Source: Soehngenia sp.
GTDB taxonomy: Bacteria > Bacillota > Clostridia > Tissierellales > Tissierellaceae
NCBI GenBank assembly: GCA_024637045.1
Contig: JAGXFX010000008.1
Location: 1-57,844 of the forward strand
DNA: 57,844 nucleotides
Direction of reading: 5' to 3'
The position numbers and the translations under genes are program-made. Of this stretch, positions 1 to 7,957 are shown in pieces. Position 1 is the stretch's first letter. Every line of letters begins with the position of its first letter. Below the pieces are notes generated by a model. The model did no database searches. It was not told the origin of the DNA and was given only the letters and a program-made list of their open reading frames with translations.

Positions 1-143
1 AACGATACAAGATAGAAGCAAAAAATGGAGAACTAAAAAATAGACATGGTTATGATACTGCATCATCATCAGGTTTAATTGGCATGAACATGCAAGGAGC
101 CTTAACAATATTTGCAGTAAATATCAAGAGAATAATCACGTAA
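1..143 (+). mobile_element. IS1182-family transposase, C-terminal 46 codons (5' truncated by window edge)
   Basis: An open frame beginning at base 3 and stopping at TAA 141-143 encodes a tail with the motifs KIEAKNGELKNRHGYD, SGLIGMNMQGA and VNIKRII. This is the conserved C-terminus of IS1182-type DDE transposases, where the last catalytic Glu region precedes a Gly-Leu-rich helix. Only the end is present because the window starts inside the element. The same element's 3' non-coding end reappears reversed at 57704-57844, so this is a multicopy IS. Family assignment is from recognition of the tail only. Confidence 0.85.
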
Positions 144-280
144 TTAGGGAAATAAGGAGCAAAACTCCTTATTTTTATTATTAAAAACTAACATTTTCTT
201 AAAACATTAAGAAAAATGTTAGTGAAAGAATTTATTATTAAATTTTGGATTGAATTGCAGGGGGTTTATCAGTGGCCTCC
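144..280 (+). mobile_element. 3' non-coding end and terminal inverted repeat of the IS1182-type element
   Basis: This segment matches the reverse complement of 57704-57844 base for base up to GGCCTCC at 280, after which the two loci diverge. That divergence places the IS border at 280. It holds a terminator (151-178) and a second long hairpin (187-223: 15-nt arm ACTAACATTTTCTTA pairing with TAAG...TTAGT, one bulge). The outer end GGAGGCCACTGATAAA is the terminal repeat sequence as read inward from outside. Confidence 0.85.
151..178 (+). terminator. Terminator of the IS transposase
   Basis: Perfect 9-bp stem AATAAGGAG/CTCCTTATT with loop CAAAA followed by a T-rich tail, eight bases after the transposase stop codon. 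Confidence 0.8.
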
Positions 281-489
281 ATTGAAACCCGCCCCTACAT
301 AATATTGGTTGGTCAACTTAAATCGTATGTTAATAGGAGATATAACGAAATTAATAAACAAAAGATTTAATTTTATGGCAAAGAAATTATTATGAACATA
401 TAATTAGAAATGAAATAGAATACCAAGAAATGTGGGAGTACATATAAACAAATATATTAAAATGGGAAGAAGATGAGTATTATAATTAA
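281..489 (+). pseudogene. Relic of a REP-associated tyrosine (Y1/IS200-like) transposase, 3' part
   Basis: Two frames must be joined to read the protein. Frame one (from about 293) gives ILVGQLKSYVNRRYNEINKQ and stops at 368-370. Frame two (376-489) gives WQRNYYEHIIRNEIEYQ, then EMWEYI, an in-frame TAA at 445-447, then KWEEDEYYN and a final TAA. The order GQFKS...WQrnYyEHIIR...Y(I/L)..NPlkWeeDeyy is the hallmark C-terminal half of RAYT transposases. The gene therefore carries at least one frameshift and one nonsense mutation, and its 5' half is cut off at the IS border (280). It is non-functional. Confidence 0.85.
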
Positions 490-578
490 TACACATCATT
501 TATACAATGTTCATTAATACAATTTGATTCCCAAATCATTTATCATATTACTAGATACCAATCAAAGGATTGGAGGTC

Positions 579-701
579 ATGCAAATAGCTGATGAACGAA
601 ATGAGAAAGCAATTGTCAAATTATACAAGGCTTCTGTTATACCGCATGTGGAGACGGTTGTTCTGCTGATAAGAAAACAAAGTATTAGACCTTGGAAATG
701 A
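579..701 (+). CDS. Possible 40-residue ORF, unknown
   Basis: ATG 579 has a good GGAGG seven bases upstream and the frame runs 40 codons to TGA 699-701. The product (start MQIADERNEK, end SIRPWK) matches nothing I recognise and has no membrane segment. It lies in a decayed strip between a transposase relic and an SRPBCC gene, so it may be the 5' stump of a broken gene. Between 490 and 578, and between 702 and 763, I see nothing else. Confidence 0.2.
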   Translation: MQIADERNEKAIVKLYKASVIPHVETVVLLIRKQSIRPWK

Positions 702-763
702 TTTTATGGAAGCAGTAGTATTTACTCTTATTGTTAACTAATTACTCAAAGGAGGAAAATTTT

Positions 764-1204
764 ATGAATATTTCTGTCAATAAGAAGGCACCGGTATTTG
801 CATCTTCTGAAATCATGATTAAAGCATCTATTGACTCAGTTTGGGAAACTTTAACGAAAATCGAAAAATGGCCTGATTGGCAGTCTTCTGTAACAGAAGT
901 AAACTTTGAGGGGCAAGTGAATGAACAGGTAACATTCACATGGAAAGCAGATGGGATTACGTTTAAGTCGAATATTCACACAATGAAACCCAAATCCATG
1001 TTTGGATGGGAAGGAAGAACTATTGGGGCTTATGCAATTCATAACTGGACCATTGCTGAACAGGACAATGCTACGATTGTAATGGTTGAAGAGAGCCTTC
1101 AAGGCGTTTTACCCAAGTTATTTCGAAAATATTTTCAAAAAAATTTACAAAATGGAATGCTGAAAAATTTAAAGGAGTTGAAAATGGCTTCAGAACTAAA
1201 ATAA
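764..1204 (+). CDS. SRPBCC-superfamily (START-like) ligand-binding protein
   Basis: This 146-residue soluble protein has the SRPBCC signature order: an early strand with 'IKASIDSVWETLTKIEKWPDWQ' split across the helix-grip entrance, then 'GWEGRTIGAYAIHNW' and a long C-terminal amphipathic helix. Such proteins bind hydrophobic ligands in a deep cavity (polyketide cyclase/dehydrase-like group), and the ligand here is unknown. The ATG at 764 was chosen because AAAGGAGG precedes it by eight bases; an in-frame upstream ATG at 731 has no such site. No operon partner is evident. A second member of the superfamily, broken, lies 300 bp downstream. Confidence 0.75.
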   Translation: MNISVNKKAPVFASSEIMIKASIDSVWETLTKIEKWPDWQSSVTEVNFEGQVNEQVTFTWKADGITFKSNIHTMKPKSMFGWEGRTIGAYAIHNWTIAEQDNATIVMVEESLQGVLPKLFRKYFQKNLQNGMLKNLKELKMASELK

Positions 1205-1508
1205 GAGTTGTAGATAATACCCCTCCTCAAAGAAAACAGTTGGTCTTCACGGCTATAATATATAATCCCGTATTGGTGGGGGAGTCATAACCGGAATAGG
1301 ACGCCTGGGACGGTCCTTAGGACGCCGGGGACGGTCCTTTTTGTCCCATGAACTACAGTTAGAAGGAAGTAACATAATTGAGTGTTGTTTGCAGAGAAAG
1401 TATGAAGTGATATGCTTTCTTTTGGAAACCAGTGTCATAAAAATGGCATAACGCTTAATACTTGTTTTATCCATTTTTAGTTTGCAAGATAAATAGGAGG
1501 GATTCAGA
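1205..1508. other. Non-coding gap with a REP-like tandem repeat
   Basis: No credible gene is present. The only structure seen is the 21-bp tandem repeat at 1298-1339 with its flanking GTCCC. The remainder (1348-1495) is AT-rich and featureless up to the AGGAGG of the next, broken gene. Confidence 0.6.
1298..1347. repeat. REP-like tandem repeat (2 x 21 bp)
   Basis: Units 1298-1318 and 1319-1339 abut exactly and differ at one base (T/G at unit position 9). Each has the core GGGACGGTCCTT, and the second is followed by TTTGTCCC, giving a GGGAC...GTCCC palindrome. This core resembles the widespread REP palindromes mobilised by Y1 (RAYT) transposases, and a RAYT relic lies 0.8 kb upstream. The REP assignment rests on motif resemblance. 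Confidence 0.6.
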
Positions 1509-1925
1509 ATGGATAAGAAAAGAGTAGTGGTACAAGCAAGAAATAACAAACCAATTGAAAAAGTATGGGAGTATCATAATCAACCGTCTCATATTATTGA
1601 GTGGAACAGTGCATAAGAGGACTGGCATACGCCATCAGCGGTAAATGATTTCAATGTTGGAGGTTCATTCAACTATAGAATGGAAGCCAAGAATGGTAGT
1701 TATGGCTTTGATTTTTCAGGCAAGTATGATGAGATTATACCAAACAAGAGAATTGAATACACTCTTGATGATGACAGGAAAGTAGAAATTGAATTTGATG
1801 ACATGAATGAGCACGTTAATGTAAAATACACTTTTGAGATAGAAGATTCCAATTCCGCAGAAATGCAAAGGGATGGTTGGCAGGCAATACAGGATAATTT
1901 CAAAAAATACTGCGAATCCAAATAG
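1509..1925 (+). pseudogene. SRPBCC/AHSA1-type protein with an internal ochre stop
   Basis: ATG 1509 follows TAGGAGGG by eight bases. The frame reads IEKVWEYHNQPSHIIEWNSA, a TAA at 1614-1616, then EDWHTPSAVNDFNVGGSF...RMEAKNGSYGFDFSGKY, ending in GWQAIQDNFKKY. Intact relatives read NxxS-x-DWHTP at the stop position, so a serine codon has most likely mutated (TCA to TAA). Apart from the stop, the frame is full length (about 138 residues) and unshifted. A restart at 1680 would lose the first third of the fold. The stop is UAA, so selenocysteine cannot rescue it. Confidence 0.8.
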
Positions 1926-2007
1926 TACAAGAAAATTAAGTAATATGATAAAATGAGTGTATTAGTAGATAATTAATAATTGGAAGGTATTTCCAAGGAG
2001 GAAGAAT

Positions 2008-2550
2008 ATGTCACATTCAGAGTTGTTAGATGTATTAAAATCAAGATTTGAAAAGAATATGAAACGACACAAAGAGATAAAATGGGAAGAAATAGAAAAC
2101 AGATTGAAGTCAAACGAAGTAAAGTTAGATTCACTCCGTAAAATGGAAGAAACGGGCGGTGAACCTGATGTAATTGGATATGACAAGGAAACAGATGAAT
2201 TTATCTATTGTGATTGTTCGAAGGAAAGTCCAAAGGGTAGGAGAAGTACCTGCTATGATCAGGAAGCTGAAGAGGAAAGAATCAAAAAGGGAGTTCATCC
2301 AAATGGCAATGCATTGGGAATGGCAAGCGATATTGGAATTGAAATACTCAATGAGGAGCAATATTTTGAACTTCAGAAACTAGGGGAATTTGATAATTCA
2401 ACATCGAGCTGGCTGAAAACACAAAATGAGGTTAGAGAATTGGGAGGTGCAATATTTGGAGACCGACGCTTTGGAAGGGTATTCATATATCATAATGGTG
2501 CTCCATCATTCTATAGCGCAAGAGGTTTTAGAGGCATTTTAAGGGTTTAA
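2008..2550 (+). CDS. DUF4256-family protein
   Basis: A 180-residue soluble protein that matches the DUF4256 pattern throughout: LLDVLKSRFEKNMKRH near the start, TGGEPDVIGYD...YCDCSKESPKGRRS in the middle, then GNALGMASDIGIEIL, 'STSSWLKT', and an end in FYSARGFRGILRV. The biochemical role is unknown. The conserved Asp/Cys/Ser-rich centre and the 'GDRRFGRVFIYHNGA' strand suggest an enzyme, but this is inference. It starts at ATG 2008 with AAGGAGGAAGA just upstream, and it appears monocistronic. Confidence 0.8.
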   Translation: MSHSELLDVLKSRFEKNMKRHKEIKWEEIENRLKSNEVKLDSLRKMEETGGEPDVIGYDKETDEFIYCDCSKESPKGRRSTCYDQEAEEERIKKGVHPNGNALGMASDIGIEILNEEQYFELQKLGEFDNSTSSWLKTQNEVRELGGAIFGDRRFGRVFIYHNGAPSFYSARGFRGILRV

Positions 2551-2632
2551 ATCATTGGGGATGGTTCTTTTTGCTTTTTTTTTAGAACTCATACATCATT
2601 AAAGACTAAAATTAATATGGAGGTTGTTCATA

Positions 2633-3103
2633 ATGAATGTAGACAAATCAGTAGTTGATATGTGGGAAAATTACCTTGATTCAATAGAGGAGAACCCTGA
2701 GGAAACAAAACTGACATATGAGTCGTGGCATTTCTGTGATAATGAGAAGGATGCCAATGAACTTGTAGAGCTGGTTTTGAAGGGAACAAAGAGAGCAACA
2801 GCTTCACTGCATATGCTATATGAGATTGAAAATGAAAGGGTTCCATCTGCAGGTAATTTAAATATTTTGACAGATTGGGATGGAACAGCAAAATGTGTAA
2901 TAAGGGATAAGAAGGTTTCAATAGTTCCTTTCGGGGATATTACCGAAGAGCATGCAAGGATTGAAGGCGAGGGAGACAAATCACTGGAATACTGGAGAAG
3001 AGCTCATATCGCTGCATTCGGAGGGGATACGGATAGCCTGGGAATTGATTTTAGTGAGGAACTTTTGGTTGTATTTGAAGAGTTTGAAGTAGTTTATCCA
3101 TAA
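2633..3103 (+). CDS. ASCH-domain protein
   Basis: A 156-residue protein with the ASCH arrangement: an N-terminal helix 'VDMWENYLDS', the strand-loop 'LVLKGTKRATASL', 'GNLNILTDWDGTAKCVI' and a C-terminal 'LLVVFEEFEVVY'. ASCH domains form an RNA-binding beta-barrel related to PUA and are thought to act in RNA metabolism or as small-molecule amidohydrolases (YqfB group). The true role here is not shown. ATG 2633 is preceded by GGAGG at nine bases; an in-frame TTG at 2624 overlaps that site and was rejected. A terminator follows 13 bases after the stop. Confidence 0.8.
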   Translation: MNVDKSVVDMWENYLDSIEENPEETKLTYESWHFCDNEKDANELVELVLKGTKRATASLHMLYEIENERVPSAGNLNILTDWDGTAKCVIRDKKVSIVPFGDITEEHARIEGEGDKSLEYWRRAHIAAFGGDTDSLGIDFSEELLVVFEEFEVVYP

Positions 3104-3116
3104 TAATAAAAAAGAG

Positions 3117-3150
3117 AGCCCAGAGTTCATATAATTGAATTCTGGGCTTT
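3117..3150 (+). terminator. Rho-independent terminator
   Basis: Stem AGCCCAGA/TCTGGGCT, extendable through GTTC/GAAT, right after the ASCH gene. The T tail is short. Confidence 0.7.
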
Positions 3151-3354
3151 ATGTAGTTTAGCTACCTAATACATATTCTTGATTCAATGATACACCCAAT
3201 AATATGTCGATGAAATAAACTAGATCTCATATTAGCAAAAGTATGAATAATTAATCAGTAAATTCAATGCAACTGAAGTTGAAATATTGTACAATAAAAA
3301 AGAGACATTAATATTTTACACTAAAAAATGACTAACTGACAAAGGATGATGGAC

Positions 3355-3900
3355 ATGAGAGAATTATGGGAGATATTTATTTCTTTCTTCAAGATGAGTG
3401 GAGTGACCTTTGGAGGTGGCTACGCTATGTTGCCTATCTTGCAAAGGGAAATAGTTGACAACAAGAAGTGGATGACTGAGGAAAAAATAATTGATTATTA
3501 TGCTGTAAGTCAGGGGCTGCCAGGGATAATAGCAGTGAATGTAGCAATTTTTATCGGCAAGGAAAGAAAAGGAATTCCAGGCGGCATTGCCGGAGCTCTT
3601 GGAATCGTAGGACCGTGCCTTTTTATTATAACTTTTATCGCCGCTTTCTTAAGCAACTTTCAGGATAATCCAATAGTCAGAAATGCATTTGCAGGGATTG
3701 CAGTGTGCGTTTCAGCACTTATACTTAATTCAGTTATCGGACTATGGAAAAAGGGCGTTGTAGATAAGACTGGAATAGTTGTTTTTGCAATAGTATTTCT
3801 GGGAATGATGGCAACAGGCTTATCTCCAATTGTACTAATAGTCGCTTCTGCAATTTTTGGAATTGTTTCCAGAAAGATAGCAGGAGGTGTCCATAGATGA
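3355..3900 (+). CDS. Chromate transporter-family half protein (N-terminal type)
   Basis: A 181-residue membrane protein of the CHR family. It has the diagnostic N-terminal motif 'FFKMSGVTFGGGYAMLPILQREIV', then 'YYAVSQGLPGIIAVNVAIFIG', and four to six hydrophobic segments. Long CHR proteins carry two such halves, whereas this organism encodes them as separate genes, so the working transporter is presumably a heterodimer with the next gene. CHR proteins export chromate in a few bacteria; the natural substrate in anaerobes is unproven. ATG 3355 was preferred (AAAGGA nine bases upstream) over ATG 3346/3349. Confidence 0.85.
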   Translation: MRELWEIFISFFKMSGVTFGGGYAMLPILQREIVDNKKWMTEEKIIDYYAVSQGLPGIIAVNVAIFIGKERKGIPGGIAGALGIVGPCLFIITFIAAFLSNFQDNPIVRNAFAGIAVCVSALILNSVIGLWKKGVVDKTGIVVFAIVFLGMMATGLSPIVLIVASAIFGIVSRKIAGGVHR

Positions 3901-4466
3901 TAGTTTTAAAATTATTTTACGAGTTCTTAAAGATCGGATTCTTTACAATTGGCGGTGGAATGGCGACCATTCCATTTCTTCAGGACCTATCTGAATCAAC
4001 AGGCTGGTACTCAACATCATTTATAGCAGATATGGTTGCAATATCAGAGTCAACACCTGGTCCAATAGGCATAAACATGGCTACCTATGTTGGATATAAT
4101 GTAGCAGGAATATTAGGCGGTGTTTTGGCTACACTTGGACTTGTTGTTCCGTCCATTATCATTGTTTCAATCGTATCGGGATACCTGGAAAAGTTCAGAA
4201 AAAGTGAAGTTGTGGAGAATGTATTTTATGGATTAAGACCTGCAGTAACAGGACTTATTGCTGCAGCGGGGGTTGAAATAGTGAGAATAGCAGTACTCAA
4301 TGCGGATCTCTACGAGACTACCAATTTACTTAGTGATTTGTTTGATTGGAGGAAGGTACTGTACTTTGTGATTATCTTTTATCTCATAAGAAGATTCAAG
4401 AAACACCCAGTAGCTTACATAGCAGTATCAGCAATTATTGGAATAGCATTTGGATTTGCAAATTAA
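3897..4466 (+). CDS. Chromate transporter-family half protein (C-terminal type)
   Basis: A 189-residue partner of the preceding gene, overlapping it by four bases (ATGA), which implies translational coupling. It shows the second-half version of the CHR motif: 'FLKIGFFTIGGGMATIPFLQDL', then 'VAISESTPGPIGINMATYVGY', and several transmembrane segments. Its sequence differs clearly from the first half, so it is not a simple recent duplication. A strong terminator closes the two-gene operon. Confidence 0.85.
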   Translation: MIVLKLFYEFLKIGFFTIGGGMATIPFLQDLSESTGWYSTSFIADMVAISESTPGPIGINMATYVGYNVAGILGGVLATLGLVVPSIIIVSIVSGYLEKFRKSEVVENVFYGLRPAVTGLIAAAGVEIVRIAVLNADLYETTNLLSDLFDWRKVLYFVIIFYLIRRFKKHPVAYIAVSAIIGIAFGFAN

Positions 4467-4473
4467 ATCAACT

Positions 4474-4525
4474 AAAGGATGAGACTAACCATTGGGAAGT
4501 CTCATCCTTTGCTTTTAGTTTTTTA
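4474..4525 (+). terminator. Rho-independent terminator of the CHR operon
   Basis: Thirteen-base arms AAAGGATGAGACT/AGTCTCATCCTTT followed by a T-rich stretch. Confidence 0.85.
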
Positions 4526-4674
4526 TTGAAACAAATGTTCAAATATACAAAAATAAGAATACTACCATATGGTTTTAAAGGCACTAAGCCGGGTATTTAT
4601 CATAATAATAAAATAAAGCAAATTGGGAATGATAAAATAAATATAAAAATAAAAGTTTCGGTAAAAAATAACGA

Positions 4675-4702
4675 TTGATTTGATAATCTGCTTAGTTATA
4701 AT
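4675..4702 (+). promoter_or_regulatory. Sigma-A-type promoter of the efflux operon
   Basis: TTGATT, 16-bp spacer, TATAAT, 37 bases before the ATG of the adaptor gene. The AT-rich stretch 4526-4674 upstream shows no gene. Confidence 0.65.
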
Positions 4703-4739
4703 CGGTAAAAATAACCAAAAACCTAAAACGGAGGTAGCC

Positions 4740-5942
4740 ATGAAAAAGAAATTAGTAATTGCATTGGTTGTATTTACAGCTGTAGCAGCGGGAATATTTT
4801 ATTTTTTGACAACAGGCAACATTGGAACAAGATACAATACTGCCCAGGTAGAAAAGGGAGAAGTGGGGAAATTTGTCCAGGAGACTGGAAGAGTAAGCTC
4901 CAAAAACATTAGAAAATATTACGGTAACAGTGCCAGTAAAGTAGAATCATTGAATGTACAGCTAGGGGAACATGTAATTAGTGGACAGTTGTTGATTAAA
5001 TACGAAGACAACATTGATATTGAAATTAAAAAGGTAAGGAAGCAAATAGAAGCCCTTGAGGCTACATATTCCGGCGCAGCTTCAGGGACTGATATTGAGA
5101 GCATAAACAATGCCAAAATTGAAATAGCTAGAATTAACGGAAGTATTGAACTTGCAACAAAGAATAAAAACAGGATTGAGGAGCTGTATAATAACGGAGC
5201 AGTGTCCCTGGTGGAGCTGGAGCAGGCTCAAAACAATTTAGTACAGCTTCAAAGCAGCCTTGCTGTGGCACAGAACAATTATAGTCAACTGATTAAAGGA
5301 GTTTCCGGCAGTACGAGAAAGCGATACGAGGCAGAAATAGATGTTTTGCTTCTGACACTTGAATCCTTGGAGAAAAGCAAGGAAAATTCCATGATCTATT
5401 CAGACATCGATGGTATAGTTACAGAATTGAATACCTTTACAGGAGATGTTCCGGCCGCTGGAACAATGGTTATGGAGATACAGGATCCATCAGCAAAGGT
5501 TGTACTGGTTGATTTTATGGTGGAGGACACTCTCCTTATCAAGACTGATATGAGGGCTTTAATCGTCGATCAGAGCCTGGGAGTAAACATTGATAATCTA
5601 CATGTTGGCAGAATATATCCCAAGGCATTCATTGCTATTTCTGAGTTGGGTGTTGAAGAAAATCGACAGACTGTGGAGATTGAACTTCCAGAAAATACAG
5701 CGGAGCTGTCCTATGGACTTGAGTTGGAGACAAGGATAATTGTTGATGAATCCGATGAAGCCTTACTGATTCCTAGAGAAGCCATTTATACAGGGAATGG
5801 CAACAGTTATGTGGAAGTTGTCCAGGACGGAGAACCGGTTGAAAGGGAAATCGTGACAGGGATTGAGGACGGTAACAATATTGAGATATTGGAAGGATTG
5901 GCTGAAGGGGAAAATGTAATTATAAATTACAGGGAAGATTAG
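4740..5942 (+). CDS. HlyD/MFP-type membrane fusion (adaptor) protein of an ABC exporter
   Basis: A 400-residue protein with an N-terminal membrane anchor (MKKKLVIALVVFTAVAAGIFYF). It is followed by a lipoyl/barrel half motif ('VESLNVQLGEHVISGQLL'), a long helical hairpin (about residues 90-200: 'KVRKQIEALEAT', 'LVELEQAQNNLVQLQSSLA'), the second barrel half ('SDIDGIVTELNTFTGDVPAAGTMV') and a C-terminal beta-domain ending 'GLAEGENVIINY'. Adaptors of this type link an exporter to the cell exterior. ATG 4740 follows GGAGG by six bases. It is the first gene of a five-gene operon with an ABC ATPase and two permeases. The substrate is unknown. Confidence 0.85.
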   Translation: MKKKLVIALVVFTAVAAGIFYFLTTGNIGTRYNTAQVEKGEVGKFVQETGRVSSKNIRKYYGNSASKVESLNVQLGEHVISGQLLIKYEDNIDIEIKKVRKQIEALEATYSGAASGTDIESINNAKIEIARINGSIELATKNKNRIEELYNNGAVSLVELEQAQNNLVQLQSSLAVAQNNYSQLIKGVSGSTRKRYEAEIDVLLLTLESLEKSKENSMIYSDIDGIVTELNTFTGDVPAAGTMVMEIQDPSAKVVLVDFMVEDTLLIKTDMRALIVDQSLGVNIDNLHVGRIYPKAFIAISELGVEENRQTVEIELPENTAELSYGLELETRIIVDESDEALLIPREAIYTGNGNSYVEVVQDGEPVEREIVTGIEDGNNIEILEGLAEGENVIINYRED

Positions 5943-5973
5943 AGGATTTAGTCCTAATGAAAGAAGGGATAGG

Positions 5974-6828
5974 ATGATTAAGGTCAAGAACCTTTTCCAC
6001 TCATACAGCAATGATGAAAAATATGCAGTAAATGATATTAGCTTCCAAGTGGAAAAGGGAGAAATATTTGGTTTCCTGGGTCCTTCTGGAGCAGGCAAAT
6101 CCACAACGCAGAACATACTTGTGGGTCTGCTGCAACTACAAAAGGGAGAGGTCGAGGTAGCTGGATACGATGTCAAACAAATCAAGAATAAGATGTTCAA
6201 TAAGATAGGTATGTCCTTTGAACAATCCAATGTTTATAACAAGATGTCAGGGCTGGAGAATCTTGAGTTCTACGGGAAGCTATTTGATGTGGAAACAAGA
6301 GATCCAATGGATCTAATCAGAATGGTGGGGCTGGACGGTAAGGAGAAAATAAAAGCCGGAGAATACTCAAAGGGTATGAAGCACAGGCTAACCTTTGCCA
6401 GGTCCATGATAAACAATCCTGAAATATGGTTCCTGGATGAACCTACCACTGGACTTGACCCTGCCATAGCATCAAACATAAAGGACATTATTAAGGAGCA
6501 GAATGAGAAGGGAGTTACTGTATTTCTCACAACCCATAATATGTATATTGCTGATGAGCTGTGCGATAGGGTTGCATTTATTGTGGATGGGAAAATCAGA
6601 CTTATAGATTCACCCAAGCAGCTTAAGCTTAAGTACGGTGAAAAGCTGGTGGAGGTTGAATACTACAAGAATGGTGAGTTGCTTAAGGAAAGCTATTCCA
6701 CTGTGGTTGAAGAGGAAAAGAACAAGCTGATAGAAGTCATCGGAAGCAATGATATTCAGACCATGCATACAAAGGAAGCTACACTTGAGGAGATATTCAT
6801 CAAGGTAACGGGAAGGGGTCTGGTCTAA
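5974..6828 (+). CDS. ABC transporter ATP-binding protein
   Basis: A 284-residue nucleotide-binding subunit. It has Walker A GPSGAGKST (residues about 36-44), a Q-loop region 'GMSFEQSNVY', the signature YSKGM (about 131-135, the variant common in DrrA/CcmA-like drug exporters rather than LSGGQ), Walker B 'IWFLDEPTTGLDP' and H-loop 'TTHNM'. The roughly 70-residue C-terminal extension is typical of ABC-2 exporter ATPases. It sits between the adaptor and two permeases and its stop codon directly abuts the next start, so these subunits very probably form one exporter. Confidence 0.92.
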   Translation: MIKVKNLFHSYSNDEKYAVNDISFQVEKGEIFGFLGPSGAGKSTTQNILVGLLQLQKGEVEVAGYDVKQIKNKMFNKIGMSFEQSNVYNKMSGLENLEFYGKLFDVETRDPMDLIRMVGLDGKEKIKAGEYSKGMKHRLTFARSMINNPEIWFLDEPTTGLDPAIASNIKDIIKEQNEKGVTVFLTTHNMYIADELCDRVAFIVDGKIRLIDSPKQLKLKYGEKLVEVEYYKNGELLKESYSTVVEEEKNKLIEVIGSNDIQTMHTKEATLEEIFIKVTGRGLV

Positions 6829-7944
6829 ATGAAGCTATGGTACAGTTTTATCAAAGAGCTGAAGCTTTCATCAAAAAGCTGGTATTTCTATATTGAGCTC
6901 GGAATGGCAATTGTCCTGCTTCTGGTTCTCCTCTTTGTTGTACCTGAGAATTTCGACACCAAGAGTAAGGAGTATATCTATCTTGATTTGCCTCAGGTTG
7001 TCAGGGACCGGTTCAGAGACAACCTGCTTGAGGAAGATTTGGATGAGCTGTCTCAGAAGGTGGAGGTTGAGGCAAATAATACAATTTATGCAGCTGAGCT
7101 CTACGAAACAGTGGAATCTAATATATATCTTCTTGACAGTATGGAAGCCTTGGATGCATTCTCAAATTCTGAAAGAGTACCTGCAGTCCATGTACGGGTA
7201 AATGAGGATAATCAAATTGTTCAAACCTACTATCTGCAGGGATATGAGACTCAGAAGCTTAAGAATCTTCTTCTGGTTTTTCAGAACAGCAAGGCAGGGC
7301 ATGATGTAATTGAAGATTATAGAGACAATATCGTTGTAAAATCAATATACCAGGATGCTGAACCTCTGAGCGACAAGGAGAATATCTTACCTGTGTTCCT
7401 TACCTTTAACGGAAGCCTTATGAGCCTTTTTATCATTGCTGCATATATTTTCCTGGATAAGGATGAAGGAATAATAAAGGCATATGCAGTTACAGCATCA
7501 TCTGTGTGGCATTATCTACTAAGCAAGATCGGCGTTATTATAATTACCTCCATTGCAACAACCTTGATTGTCACCGTACCTATAATGGGTCTGCAGCCCA
7601 ACTATCCAGTCATGATACTGTTTCTTGTTACCTCAGGATTTTTTGCAGCTTCACTGGGGCTTTTTCTAACAAGCTACTACAAGGATATTGTTCAGGCTTT
7701 TGGAGCTCTGTACATCGTAATAGTGATTTTGATTATGCCTAACATATCATACTTCACCCCAAGCTGGGATCCTGACTGGGTTAAGATTATACCCAGCTAT
7801 GTGATGCTTCAGAGCTTTAAGGAAATAATATCAGTCAACGGAAACATGTCATATGTAATGTTAGCTTCCCTAGGCTTTGCGGTTTTGGGAATGGATATTT
7901 TCATCCTTGCAAATTACAGATTCAAGAAGACTCTGACTCTGTGA
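6829..7944 (+). CDS. ABC-2-type permease, subunit 1
   Basis: A 371-residue permease. One hydrophobic segment lies near the N-terminus (about 20-40), followed by an extracytoplasmic domain of about 150 residues and a C-terminal cluster of five to six membrane helices ('LTFNGSLMSLFIIAAYIFLDKDEG' is the conserved ABC-2 entry). The ATG directly follows the ATPase TAA. It differs clearly from the next permease, which suggests a heterodimeric exporter channel. The substrate is unknown. Confidence 0.85.
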   Translation: MKLWYSFIKELKLSSKSWYFYIELGMAIVLLLVLLFVVPENFDTKSKEYIYLDLPQVVRDRFRDNLLEEDLDELSQKVEVEANNTIYAAELYETVESNIYLLDSMEALDAFSNSERVPAVHVRVNEDNQIVQTYYLQGYETQKLKNLLLVFQNSKAGHDVIEDYRDNIVVKSIYQDAEPLSDKENILPVFLTFNGSLMSLFIIAAYIFLDKDEGIIKAYAVTASSVWHYLLSKIGVIIITSIATTLIVTVPIMGLQPNYPVMILFLVTSGFFAASLGLFLTSYYKDIVQAFGALYIVIVILIMPNISYFTPSWDPDWVKIIPSYVMLQSFKEIISVNGNMSYVMLASLGFAVLGMDIFILANYRFKKTLTL

Positions 7945-7957
7945 AGGAGTGTTATAA

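Noticed and set aside
1614..1616. In-frame stop in the AHSA1 gene as another recoded codon
   Set aside because: It is UAA, not UGA, replaces a Ser and not a Cys, and has no hairpin behind it.
4346..4678. 110-codon plus frame overlapping the end of the second CHR gene
   Set aside because: It runs through a strong terminator and has no ribosome site.
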